From Owenia fusiformis (lineage: Eukaryota; Annelida; Polychaeta; Sabellida; Oweniidae), in NCBI GenBank assembly GCA_903813345.2, contig CAIIXF020000007.1:11473730-11537729 (forward strand): a stretch of 64,000 nucleotides of DNA, given 5' to 3'. The notes under the pieces were generated by a model. It did not search any database and was not told the origin of the DNA. It saw nothing but the letters and a program-made list of their open reading frames with translations. A program made the translations under genes and the position numbers. This document shows positions 26,268 to 38,100 of the stretch, one piece after another; position 1 is the stretch's first letter; each line of letters begins with the position of its first letter.

Positions 26268-26898
26268 GTAAACTATTAGGACTACAGGTGATAAATAGCT
26301 GTAATATCATTTGGAAGAAAAATGGATATGAGGGTCCAGGTTACTATATCATGACAGATTACCCTTAAAACATGTGTGTTCACCCAAAATCCAATATAAG
26401 TAAGTGGTAAAATCCTCCAAATTTAGCCCACCTCACAGTTCAGTCAATTTCCCTTGGGGGGCTGTTAGTTTCATTATAGAGTCTTGATGATGGCTATTAT
26501 GGGCATTGATTGAATTATCATCGATTGTAGAATGTAACAGCGCATTAGGATTGTTTAAGGCGAACTCTTACATGAAACGACTTCTGGTTTCTTACCATAA
26601 ATATGAACCTCTAAGCACATGGGATGAATACAAACTCATAATTATTTCATTTTAATAATGATCAAATAGAATACTGGAGTACATATACTATGTATACATA
26701 TACTTTCTGATTGTGTATGGGTTTAGTCAGGAAGATGTCTTGATAGTATAGCGTAACTTTAAGTTTTTAAGTCATTCTGGATATGAATGGAAAAGACACA
26801 TCTGAAACTAGTGGAACATTACAAGATTGTATATCAACCAAAATATAAATGTGAATGTAATATTTCAGATCTAGGGGGTCAGGGGAGTGCATTAACAT

Positions 26899-27013
26899 GC
26901 AAAATGTCACCACCTGTCATTTGTTGCAGACATTGACTGCTGAACACCAACTGCTAGCCACAAAAAGTTGGAGACTATAACAATGTGTCAGCACTTCTGG
27001 TGGTGACATAAAA
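26899..27013. repeat. Dispersed repeat shared with 7,732-7,820
   Basis: The stretch beginning GCAAAATGTCACCACCTGTC aligns with the one at 7,732-7,820. Shared landmarks are CATTTGTT.CAGA, GAACA.CAACTGC, CCACAAAAA and the closing GGTGACATAA. The newer-looking copy has an insertion of about 25 bp. The family and type are unknown. Confidence 0.6.
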
Positions 27014-28230
27014 AACAGTACATCTGAATTCATATACATAACCATGCCAAGATGCCATAAAGTAATCAACAGAAAATTACATTTCAAATTATTAATTATT
27101 TACGAATGACATGAAATAATTTCTGCCTAACTAGTACAATATGCATGCCTCCTATGAAATCAGATTTGAGAAATCGAGAATGAAATAGCGTTACACAAGA
27201 TTTAATTGATTTCATTATTGCATGTAGTGAATTATTGAAGACTCAGAGTGATTTCCTCTATGTGTATTGACAAGCAATTATTTGGCAATTTATTGGTATA
27301 GTTGCAGTAATTAAACTTGGCATGAGACCTAGCTGCGTAAAAAATGGCTGATTTTGTTCATTTTATGAACAAACAAAACGAACCTGTGGATATATTTTCG
27401 TGAACACAATCATTCACAATATTCCCAATTCTTTAGACATGAGGTTCATCAAACAAGATGATATTTCAACTAAATATGTCCAAATGGTGAGGCCAACTAC
27501 CTATCATCTACTTATTCAATTTATGGTTAAGAATGGTGGGAGGGGGTAGGTTGATTTAACTGTACCATAATCTATCAAGTTATAGCTTGGAAGAGAAGCT
27601 AAAACCTAACATACTAGACATTATAGTAGATGTTCCATTAATCCACCCCACCCACTGCAAGTAGAAAACAATGGTTAAATTAAAAAAAAATGGTTCCAGT
27701 GAAATGATCAACATATCCCATGTCAATTTTTAGCAGAGATTGTCTTTTGTAAGAAAGAAGATTTGAAGAATATCAGAATAAAAAATAATGCCAATGAAGG
27801 GAAAACAATCTTTCAGCTATCCTTAAAATCAGGTATGATGACTTATCCTACCTATAAGACCCTTGGTCCCTTAATGGATGGCCACACAGGTAGAACTCTT
27901 CAGGATGCCCATAGTTAACATTTGCAATATTCAGCACAAATAGTTAATGCACACATTTTTAAGCTCTAACTATTTTGTCTCATTTTCTGACTCATCAAAT
28001 CTCCGTGAAATTAAAGAAGGATTTCAGGTACCACAAGGCCTAATAGAAAATCTATAGCAAAATGTGATTATATTCCGTAAACACGAACTCCACGTTCAAT
28101 AGGATAATTTAGCAAGAGGTCAATAATATTCTTAATAATGAACTGTAGAAGATAATGAATGATAATTTGGTACATAATCCTGGACCATTGAATCAATCAT
28201 TGATTTTGCAAAACAATTTTCAATAGACTA

Positions 28231-28645
28231 GATGCGAGTAGAAATAATCTTGATTTACGTCATTAAATATTCAAAATCCAGTCAAAGTGATGTCATATTT
28301 GAAATCTGCATGTAAAAGTACATCTAGAAATATGGTTTCGAAAGTTGTCTATCAAAATTTAATTTTTTTTGAAAATGTGACTTCTTGTTTGGGTTGATTC
28401 CCCATAGACCCCATGTTACAAAATCACAAAAAGTGAATTATCTTTTCTTGTATTGGACAGATAACATTTTCTTTGACTGGACATATTTTAATTTGCATAA
28501 CTAATAGATACATAAGGGTTATATGAAAATTGAACCAAGCAAATAGATATAATTTAAGTTAAAGGGAACTTTCTACTATACCCGCCATGCTATCTGACCC
28601 GAACGAGCCACCTGGTGGTGAATCTGGTAACTACCTACTCGCATC
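28231..28645 (-). mobile_element. MITE, copy A of three (TIR GATGCGAGTAG)
   Basis: It starts GATGCGAGTAG and ends CTACTCGCATC. It shares internal blocks with the copies at 51,894 and 62,959: CCACCTGGTGG, AAAGGGAACTTTCTACTATA, a 'gaaaatgtgacttct' block and CAAATATGACATCAC-like text, here in the opposite orientation. It is 415 bp long with no coding capacity. A clear target duplication is not visible for this copy. Confidence 0.75.
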
Positions 28646-29111
28646 TGCATTATTAATCCAATTTGAAGGAAAACTAGAGCATAGTTGTATAGAGTTACAA
28701 TAAGCAAACAAAAAAAACCAGGTGAATCAGGTCAATTTAGCAACCTGGTTTTATTTACTTTATACAAAACTATGCGCATCTTATCCAGAAATTGCCAAAT
28801 ATTGACTCCATTCATCCTAAAATTAACATCCAAATGGTCATGCCAGATTAATATAAATGACAATTATATGTTTTTTATGGATTGTATTTTTCAACTTCAA
28901 TTCATACATATAATAAATACATAATTATGTCTATGACAATAACTTAATGGATTCAATATGCATTCTTTTACATGTTACAGTTTGTTTAACTTCCCATTGT
29001 TTTAGCATGTTAGACATCATCTACAGTATAGTCCACGCCAACTCTGTTACCAAGTAGATGGAAACAGTGCCTATATTTGCCTATTCTGGACACAGAGAGG
29101 TTTTCTATCCC

Positions 29112-29178
29112 TTTTTTATTAATCTATAATTTTCAAACACAAAATTTTTATTAATCTATAATTTTCAAACACAAAATG
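29112..29178. repeat. 33-bp direct duplication
   Basis: Two adjacent, nearly identical copies of a unit that begins TTTTTATTAATCTATAATTT and ends CAAACACAAAA. A recent local tandem duplication. Confidence 0.9.
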
Positions 29179-30277
29179 TGATTAGACTAGAATAAATTGC
29201 ACCATTCAGACTCCCATGGTGAAAAATGTTATATTTTAAAATGAAAACGCTGATTGCTCCAAAGTGAGGCCATAGTAGGAGTAAAGACCCGTGGTGTAAA
29301 TTGCCCGTATGAATCCCATAAACTAGGTATGAGTGTTAATTAAGACAATGGGCAGGTTCCATTTATCTGAAAATTGTTGACAGACAGAAAGCTAGATAGA
29401 TAGATGAGTGGGTGATCCTATGAGCCAAAAACCTCTGCTGATTTCTTAAAGTAAAATGTCAAGTTCTTATCTGCAGATATGAGAACATATTCACGTCTAC
29501 TAGTATTTCAAACACACCTAACACTATGGATAGGAGGTCAACAATCAATCAAATCTTCTTCATCTCAAATAAGACAGATACATGTATACACTGTATTGTT
29601 TGAATTTGTACAACAAGGTAACACTGACCTCATTCTGAACAATTATGGTGTGCCAGTCAATGATAAACGAAACAATGAATATAAGTACACAATTTACAAA
29701 CATGAAAATAGAAACAAAAAATACAAATTTTCAATTTTCAAATATTGTTGTCAATTTATACTTAAATGTTTTAAAAAAAATTCTAATCTATTTTCAGGGA
29801 GTACCTTATTAGTTTTAACTTTAGGCATTGTATCACACTGCCATCTTTACAAGCGTTCGCCAACTATATATGACTACATGCATCTTGCAAAATCTACTAA
29901 CATGTAAAATTGAATGATGTTGAATAGGCTAACTACACTAATTTAAAATATCTCCTATTTCATGACAGGTTACTGTTAGATAACTTAACAGTTATCTCCA
30001 ACTCTAGTCCAAATCACCGAAAGTAAATACAGTAGACTACATATCATCACAAATATGGACATCTCAGTTCAAACCATTTTTACAAATGCAATCTTCACAA
30101 CATTCAACATCGACCATATAGGGGAGCTGAGTGAATGAATATTATAAATGGTATTTAATAATCCAAAGTGTCAGCGGACTAGACCATGCCCATAGGCATA
30201 GGCTGCAGCATGACAAAGTTTGTAAGGTTTAATATTTCCAGTGTGAAGTCTGCTGAAAAGCCTATTGTCTTTTTTCA

Positions 30278-33200
30278 TCACTTTTCTCTTTTATTTGGCT
30301 TTTTCATATGATGATAGTTTGGTAAAATTTTTGTTAAAAAGTCCAATTGTAGAGTCTGTGGCTGAAAAATAAAAAGTAACACTAATCAGACCAACACATT
30401 GTTAATCTGAGATTTCTTGTTCAATCATCATACTCATCCCACATATTAATTCAAGCCCTGGAGAATTTTATTAACAATTCTTTTAGCAACTTTGAAATAA
30501 GATACATTTCCAAAAGAGTTTGTAAAATCAAGAATTCCCCAAAGTATTTATTCTGTTACTATGACATTATGATTTCCATTATAACAACAATGGACTAAAA
30601 ATTTTGAGCTGAAAATATTCTGATATTGAACCCTAGATGGAGAAACTAACAAATACCAAAGACTTTCACTATGAAAACAGATACTCCCCTCACTTTCACA
30701 AAGAGGTGAAGTAGAATACTAAGGTCCAGAGACTTGATACAATCTAAACAGGTACTTACTGGGGGTCTCTCAGATTGTACCCTCCTCTGGCATTCTCTCC
30801 CATATATCACAGTGTTCTCTGGTAGAGTCTCATTACTTGTCACCTCACATTGGGCCCCTATTATACAACCATTCGTCAACAAAACAGTCTTGCCAGCTAT
30901 AGCTGAAAATACATATATAAATACAGACTTGAGTAAATAGACTTGAGTATTATCCTTGGGTCCATCTCAGAAGTCCTGTGAGTAATGAAATCATCATTAT
31001 ACATATACTACATAACCCTTGATTAGGATGTTGATGGCTTTTCTCAGATTTAATCATCATGCACTTCACTCTCACTCTCACAGGGGATTTTCAGTTTTGA
31101 TGCTTAGAAGATCTTAATGGGCTCAAATATAGCTTTTATGGACTTCTATAACAGGCTGAATGTAAAATGAATATTAGTTACTTATAAGCAGAAAATGATA
31201 TGTCAGGACTTCCTGAATATATATTCTCATTGGACATAGCATGGGCTCTATTGAATGGCCATGGACATAGGCTAGACCAAAGAATTATCTCTTGTTTAAA
31301 TTGTGTTTAGTTTAGTAACTGTTTATGGAAATGTTTAAATTACCTTTTGTCTCCAGTATGTTGTTGTCTCCTATCTGCATAGCTTCAGAATCTGAGGTGA
31401 ATGTTAAGGTCAATAATGACATGAATGACATATAATATGCATATGTGTATACTGAACATACACATAAGGCTTCCACAAACTAGTTGTAAGTTTATCAATG
31501 TCAGATGGCTAACCAAAACATCTCATTGGCCAAACTGTTGTCTTGCCCTTTCTAGAATTTCAAGGTTATACTTAACAAATATTTAGTCATTCTAGAGAAA
31601 AATAAAACAAAAATACCTGGGTAAAAAAACATATCTATGTCAAGATAGAAGTAGCATACCAACAACACTACAATTGACAAATATGCTAAATATAAAATTA
31701 TTTTATCTAAGCACAAAAATTTTGCTTCTTTCCTATTTTTTCTTCACAAATTACACAGACATAATGGTTTAATATTGTAAAGGATACAGCATCCAACCTC
31801 AAACTGGTTGTTGTTTCCAATCACCATGACAGCCTTGGTCCCACCATCTCCAGCATCACTTGCTCTGCAACAAAACAAGTATTAGATAATAGTATAGTAT
31901 TTATTGAGGCCAAAGAAAACAAGTACTAGATTATAGTATTGCATTTATTGAGGCCAAAGAAAACACAGTACACAATATTGTAGCATTTTTGATTTGCAGA
32001 AGAATAGAAGGACAAGGTTGCTTATTGTATATGCAGAATTACATGCATTTAAAATAAAACAAATATTTCTGTACATGAAATAGGTTATAATCATGGTTAT
32101 TTTCCATAAATGCTCCTGGAGCTTATATCATTTTATTATGTACCTATATAATTTCAATGGATAAATTGATCAACATACTTTTTATTGACCCTAACCTTTT
32201 TCAAAACTACCAAGCTTGTTCCCCACTGACTATAGAGCATTCTTAATTTTGAAGAAACATGTTCTACTTTTAATGAGTGTAAGATAAAAAGGTAATTATG
32301 GTATATATAAGAAAAATATCAATAAGGCATATATTTTGGCCCACCAACAGCTCCAAAATATACTTTACTTTACTTGCTTTAGGGGGATAAACCATACTCT
32401 CAATCAAACTACTTGGTGACTCAGATCAGGCCATAAGAAGTAGATTCTTTGTTTTGCGTCCTGGCAAAATTCAAATCATGCAAGGGTACAAGGAAAGCAA
32501 ACACAAACTCAAGAAAAAACTTGTTTGCTGAGAAATGAATACATTTCAAGGGCATAAAAAGGGATGACATAATTTGACAATAATTTGTAGTGATTACAAA
32601 CATATATCTATACATTTTATACAATATATTTAAACTTATAGCTATTATTCAAGGATAAAAAATAAGAAAATAAACAATATATGCCAAAATAAACAATAAC
32701 AATTGTCAATTTTGAGGCACACAAATTATCCGCCATTTCGTCTGATTCTGATTGAACGAAATGCGATGGTACTTTCAGACCCTTGTGATTGCTACTTGGA
32801 TCGTCTTTGTTTTTTTCTGATTTACTCAAAATGGTGCAAGCAAGGGGATGCAAAACAAAGAATCTACTTCTTATGGCCTCAACTCTAAATAAACTCACTC
32901 TTAAGAATAAACTCACTTGTTTATAATTTGAGCCTGCTCCTCTATGAGATTACTGTCTCCAATGACGATGGGGCCTGCCTCTGCAATGATGCGAGCCTTT
33001 GGGTGGATCACCGTTCTGGCACCTGGATGGAGAATACAATGAAGAATATATGCATCACACATTTTACACTAGTGCTACATAATAAGTTAATGAATAGCAT
33101 TGTTTATTAAGTACTATATCGGACAGACTTGTAGGTGATTAAATCAAGAAATACATTTTAAGAATGAAGAATATACATATACATCACACAACTGCATTTT

Positions 33201-34628
33201 ACATAACTGCTACATTGTATCAGAGACATAGACTATGTCTCTAATTGTATCTAGACAAATTGGATTCTAAGTATCTTGTATTGGTGAATACATCAAGAAG
33301 GACAGGGAACTGGGAAATGCTGAGAACTATACATGATATGCTTCATTTCATTTAGTTTTATATTGATGCCAAGATGGGGATTTTCAACTAATTTTGAATT
33401 AGTTATTTGATTATTTTGTCATGAACTTTGTTCATCCAAAAATGGCCAACTTCGGAATTTGAAATGGAACCTGTAGTTATATGAAGTAAACTGGCTGACA
33501 AATTATCCATGGATGGAATGCTCTATAGTTGGAAAAATACCATTATCTTAACTCTTCTGGTATATAAGTGTAGCGCATGCTGTACAGCGCTACATATTAA
33601 AAGGGAAAATAACACTAAGACAGGCTTACCTATTGTAACATCACCTTTAATCTCACATTCACTGCAAACTATTGCTCCAGGGGCGATCTTTATACTAAAA
33701 AAAGAAAACACACAATTGGTTTGTGTAAAAAACCGGGTAACTGGGTGGCCGGGTGACCGGGTACCTAACATTCCAAGCAGGGTTACCAACTTTCAAGTTC
33801 AAGTTGCACATTTTTCCCTAATATAGTAGTAAAATGATAAAATCAAAAAATCAAATTCATAACCCTGGTAGGAACATTAGGTACCCGCTAACCTGAAAAT
33901 GCACGAAGACCTATTCCATATAGTCGTCGATCTGATTCAGTGATTGATTGGAATCTCAGCCTAGATCTAGCTATCATGTTTGATCATTTCAGCCGTCTTT
34001 TCAACGTTTCTTGTAGCCTTGTAGAAGGCTTTAGCATTCGTAGATTTTTAAAAATTTGGATATTTGTTTCCAAATTTTAAAAATCAACAAATGCTAAAGC
34101 CTTCTACAAGGCTACATTTCTTGTTGAAATCTTCTCCCCTCCGGGTATCCAATCAATGTACCCTCATCCACTAAACTCTGATTGATATTTATCTGGTAAA
34201 ATTTCTTTTTTTTCATAATGAATCGTGCAAAATTTGTTCGTGAGAGGTGTATTTGTTTAGACTGTGCATAATAACGAGCTAACGCTGCAGGCCCGTCATA
34301 ATTGGCATTTATGACATTGGGTCGGTAAAGCATGGGACTTTCTCATTGGTACAAGGCAGTCAAAATAGAAATCAAGATAAGCAAAATGGGAAATCCTCTT
34401 CAGCAAATCCACCTGTCAGTGTCATTTATTTATGTTCCAAATATTGAGTGGCAAAAAATTTATTTTATTGTCATTCTTGAGCTCTGAGTCATGACTCTGC
34501 TGAGCTGTGCTTTTACACATTATATTTTACAGGATTCTATTACTGATGAATTGAGTAATAAAATGTAATACAAACAGTTCAAGAGTTCAATACAATTGAA
34601 AAATAAAATGTTACCTATTTTTCAACAT
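30278..34628 (-). CDS. DCTN6: Dynactin subunit 6 (p27), complete, seven coding exons
   Basis: The product belongs to the pointed-end complex of dynactin, which helps dynein bind cargo. Coding exons on the minus strand: 34,628-34,615; 33,694-33,630; 33,022-32,917; 31,864-31,788; 31,391-31,344; 30,902-30,760; 30,361-30,278. All junctions are GT-AG, the phases chain without a break, and the sum is 537 bp (178 residues; human is 190). The protein starts [15 protein letters not shown] and runs through left-handed beta-helix hexapeptide blocks ([74 protein letters not shown]). It ends in the family signature [17 protein letters not shown]. The tail after this is shorter than in human and lacks the threonine reported there as a mitotic phosphosite. 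The 14-bp first coding exon is the least certain piece; it fits by phase and by the human KSVKIAPG match. Confidence 0.95.
31876..31965. repeat. 45-bp direct duplication in a DCTN6 intron
   Basis: Two copies of a unit containing TTTATTGAGGCCAAAGAAAA stand side by side, just upstream (in gene direction) of the exon at 31,864-31,788. They differ by a few substitutions. Local tandem duplication near a splice acceptor, with no visible effect on coding. Confidence 0.85.
33730..33890. repeat. Inverted repeat in DCTN6 intron 1
   Basis: GGGTACCTAACATTCC with AGCAGGGTTA (33,757-33,785) pairs with the inverted copy TAACCCTGGTAGGAACATTAGGTACCC at 33,860-33,886. A short tandem GGGTAACTGGGTGGCCGGGT precedes it. 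It is a small foldback next to a coding exon. Confidence 0.6.
34013..34115. repeat. 103-bp near-perfect hairpin in DCTN6 intron 1
   Basis: The left arm GTAGCCTTGTAGAAGGCTTT continues AGCATT...AAAATTTGGA. The right arm TCCAAATTTT...AATGCTAAAGCC continues to GGCTAC. The arms are about 47 bp with few mismatches and a loop of about 8 bases. The form suits a MITE or a structured intronic RNA. Confidence 0.8.
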
Positions 34629-35132
34629 TTTTTTTACTTCCGCATTTGCGTCACTCTGATGAATGCGACGGAATACTCACGAAATATTGAAAGGGTTTTA
34701 ATCTTTCCAGAAATACAAAACAACAATATCTAGGATGTATCGTCCAGAGATGAAAAGAAATTTAATGAAACAAAGATACAAAAAGAAGACAATTATGTTT
34801 TCTAGTAACCTTTTCGTGATATATCTAACGCAACCAGCAGGTGCGCTCGTTACTTTCCGGAAAGCGCCCCAATATTAGTGTTTTTTTAGTTTTTAGACCA
34901 GTTTTGAACATTTTAATGCTTAAATTAGTTATTTGTGCTACCTGATTATACTCATTTATTAGTACAGACCCCCAATTCAAAACTGATGGCCAAACGATTT
35001 TTCGTCAATTTCCGTGATGACGTAAACAAAAGCAATCAACATCCGACAAGGACAAAACTTTTTCAGTGAAATTCTCGTCTTTGGCGTTGAATTTCTCTGG
35101 ACTCCAAAGAGTATCGCAAGTCAATTATAGAT
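34629..35132. promoter_or_regulatory. Shared bidirectional promoter region of DCTN6 and OAZ
   Basis: Only 504 bp separate the start codon of DCTN6 (minus strand) from that of the antizyme gene (plus strand). The stretch is richer in CpG than its surroundings. It holds a perfect ETS-like palindrome CTTTCCGGAAAG at about 34,853-34,864 and a CRE-like TGACGTAA at 35,018-35,025. No TATA box was seen for either gene. This is typical of a bidirectional housekeeping promoter. The extent of each 5' UTR is unknown. Confidence 0.65.
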
Positions 35133-38100
35133 ATGCTATTAAGTGCCTCTAAGGCAATATTTCACATAGAAAACTTTGGCCCGAAAACGAAAGAGAAAGA
35201 AGAAAATATGCCGTCAATATATAGCAGTAACAACATGTGAGTGCGTCATCATCAGTGAAAATTTTTTTTAGATTTTTTTTTATGTCCCCACCACATAGTG
35301 TGGGGCCATATTGTCGGCCTAGGCGCGTCCGTCCGTCCGTCTGTCCGTCTGTCTGTCCGTCTGTCCGTCCGTACGTCCGGCAGTTTTCTCCAAAACCGTT
35401 ACAGATATCACCTTCAAATTTTCAGGGATAACTTATGAGTGCATAAAGATGTGGATGAAAAAAAATTAACTCAATACCTACTTCCTGTCGGCCATTTTGA
35501 AGTCAAATGCTAAAATCCTTGTCTGCAAACTTTAAGAAAAACGACCTCACAGTTGCTTTTCAAACTTTAACATCTTGTTCAGATCACTTCATTTTAGATC
35601 TGATTAGGTTTTGGACCTGTTAGCTCAGTCAAGTCAGCCATTTTGAATGTTTTAAGAAAAATAAGCGCACGATAATACTTTGTATCAAATTGAATGGTGT
35701 TTTTCAGTTTTCATACTTTAACTATTTAGTAGCTTTATAAATAATTTCATGTGTCCTTTGTTGTAAAAGCCTATTTTATTGTTAACAGTAGTTATATGTG
35801 ATAATTTTGTAAAAAGAAATCAGCAAAAATCCATAATCACTTTTTTATTGTCGGCCATTTTTGATTTTTCTGTCCTAAAATCTTGTCTGTAAAGTCTTGT
35901 CTACGCGTTTTCAGGTGAACCGTTTGGTAAATCAATTTCAAATTTTCAGGGATGATTCTTAGTATGAAAATCTAGATCTGATTAGTTTTTGGGCATTCTG
36001 GGTTAATGTCAAGGCAGCCATTTTGGATTTTCCGTCGTAAAATCTTGTCTGTAAACTCTTGTCTACGCATTTTCAGGTGAACCGTTTGGTAGATCAATTT
36101 CAAATTTTCAGGGATGATTCTTAGTATGAATATCTAGATCTGATTAGTTTTTGGGCATTCTCGGTAAATGTCAAGGCAGCCATTTTGGATTTTCTGCCGT
36201 AAAATCTTGTCTGTAAAGTCTTGTCTACGCATTTCCAGGTGAACCGTTTGGTAGATCAATTTGAAATTTTCAGGGATGATTCTTAGTATGAAAATCTAGA
36301 TCTGATTAGTTTTTTGGCATTCTGAATAAATGTCAAGGCAGCCATTTTGGATTTTCCGTCTTAAAATCGTGCCCGTAAAGACTTGTCTACATGTTTTTAG
36401 GTGAACCGTTTGGTTGATCAATTTCAAATTTTCAGGGATGATTTTTAGTATGAAAATCTAGTTCTGATTAGTTTTTTGGCATTCTGGGTAAATGTCAAGG
36501 CAGCCATTTTGGATTTTCTTTCCTTAAATCTTGTCTGTAAAGTCTTGTTTACATGTTTTCTGGTTAACTGTGTGACGGATCAATTTCAAATTTTCAGGGG
36601 TGGTTCTTAGTATGAAAATGTAGAACTGACCAATTCTTTGGCATTCTGGGTAAATTTTAAGGTGGCCATTTGGATTTTCCGTCCTCAAATTGTGTCGGTA
36701 AAATCTTGTCTACTCATTTTTAGGATAACCATTTGACGGGATCACCAATAGGTGGGGACATTTTGTACACATTTGTGTTCTTGTATTTTATTATTTTACT
36801 ATTACTATTAGCTACTAGTCTACAGTACACTGAAATCCTAATAACTTATTTGCTGAACTGCAAAACATTATGTCTACATGACTACATGTCTAGTCCTAAT
36901 CAAATTGCCTTTGCCATTTGTTCTCAATCAATTTATGAACCACTGTATAATCTTCGCTTTTTGTGAAAGAGGTTGAATTTAGTTGAAGTTGTTTTGCCAA
37001 ATCATCATCATCTATAGTGCTGATACATATTAATTGATAAGTCGTATAATTGGCATATTTCTTGGATTTTACATTTAATGTCCCAAACTCCCACAAACTG
37101 CAGAAAAGTATATGACCATAAATCATATTTACCAAATGAGTGTCTCCAAGGCTTCACACCAGCGTATGCATAATGCATTTGTCACAAGTTTGTGCTGAAA
37201 TTTCGCCAAAATGAAGTAGGCTAAGGGTAGTCTCTGCCAGGTTTGTTTATTGTAGAGTCCATTTCAATGCTTCATTTCGTCAGTAGAACGGCAAAAATAA
37301 GAAATTGGGAGACCATTGTGCAATAATATATGGAAAAGTATATTCATAATGTACATGAATGACATTTGTATATCTTGGATTGCTTCTAGTTTGGCTTATA
37401 AAGTGTGTGGCCTCTTATATTTGGATGTTTCTCTGCCATGTTATTTTCAATAAGATTAACATGGCTGAAATTCTTCAAATTATGATGGCACAGGCTTATT
37501 GCACAAAAAACTAAAAAATCTGAAATATACAAATGTCATTCATGTACATTATGATACATTACATTATATATTGATCATTGTGTAATATCTGCCGCATTGT
37601 TAGAGAACATCAAGTATGGAGTTACGCATAATGAATGTATCATTAATACCTCTGATCACCTGTCTATGTCAGTTAATATTGTATTTGATGGACAGGGACC
37701 ATGCTCCCTAAATGACACATTAAATGAATCATACATCTCATGGGATCAGCTCTCAGATAGCGATATTGATTTGTTGTATACATCAAAAGTTCAGGATCTT
37801 TTAAAACATGTCCAAACTGATTTTGAGGATAATTGTAAAGATCAGGGATATAATGTGCATATTATAGATAAAACATTAGAGAATGTTACAGACATTTTGA
37901 AATCGGTCGCTGAGGGTAACATGCCAAAGCGCAAATATAATAAGCGTCTGAAACCATACTGGAATTCCACAGTCAAAGATGTTATGAAAGAAAAGAATAG
38001 GCTGTGGAATCGTTGGAAATGCAGCGGAATGCAGCGGGGCGATGACGAGCTTTGGCTTTTATATAAAGAATCCAAACGGAATTACAGGCGGGCTTTAAGA

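Larger units (their letters stand above)
20931..30277. other. Gene-poor repeat region
   Basis: About 9 kb with no secure gene apart from the two small exon candidates near 26.1 kb. It contains a 38-bp minisatellite, a long inverted repeat, two short hairpins, one MITE copy and a G-rich run at 21,121. A plus-strand ATG frame of 142 codons at 29,479-29,907 is very AT-rich with Lys/Asn/Ile-biased composition and no recognisable domain. I treat it as chance. Confidence 0.5.

Noticed and set aside
28141-28230. Minus-strand text reading VPNYHSLSS, considered as the last DCTN6 exon
   Set aside because: The true last exon at 30,278-30,361 carries the full [17 protein letters not shown] signature with correct splice phase. 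The other match is short and in repeat DNA.
29479-29907. 142-codon plus-strand ATG frame
   Set aside because: Very AT-rich with low-complexity Lys/Asn/Ile composition and no domain. About one frame of this length is expected by chance in a window this AT-rich.
33509-33826. Plus-strand frames across 32.7-33.8 kb and 30.7 kb
   Set aside because: They are antisense shadows of DCTN6 exons.
34112-34333. Minus-strand frame with ...[10 protein letters not shown]...NFARF, recalling neuropeptide Y/F
   Set aside because: Only ARYY and a terminal RF agree. The spacing is wrong, there is no signal peptide, no GKR amidation site, and it lies in a DCTN6 intron.
35872-36745. Regularly spaced repeats considered as a CRISPR-like array
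   Set aside because: The units are directly adjacent 162-bp copies without unique spacers, inside a transposon of an animal genome.
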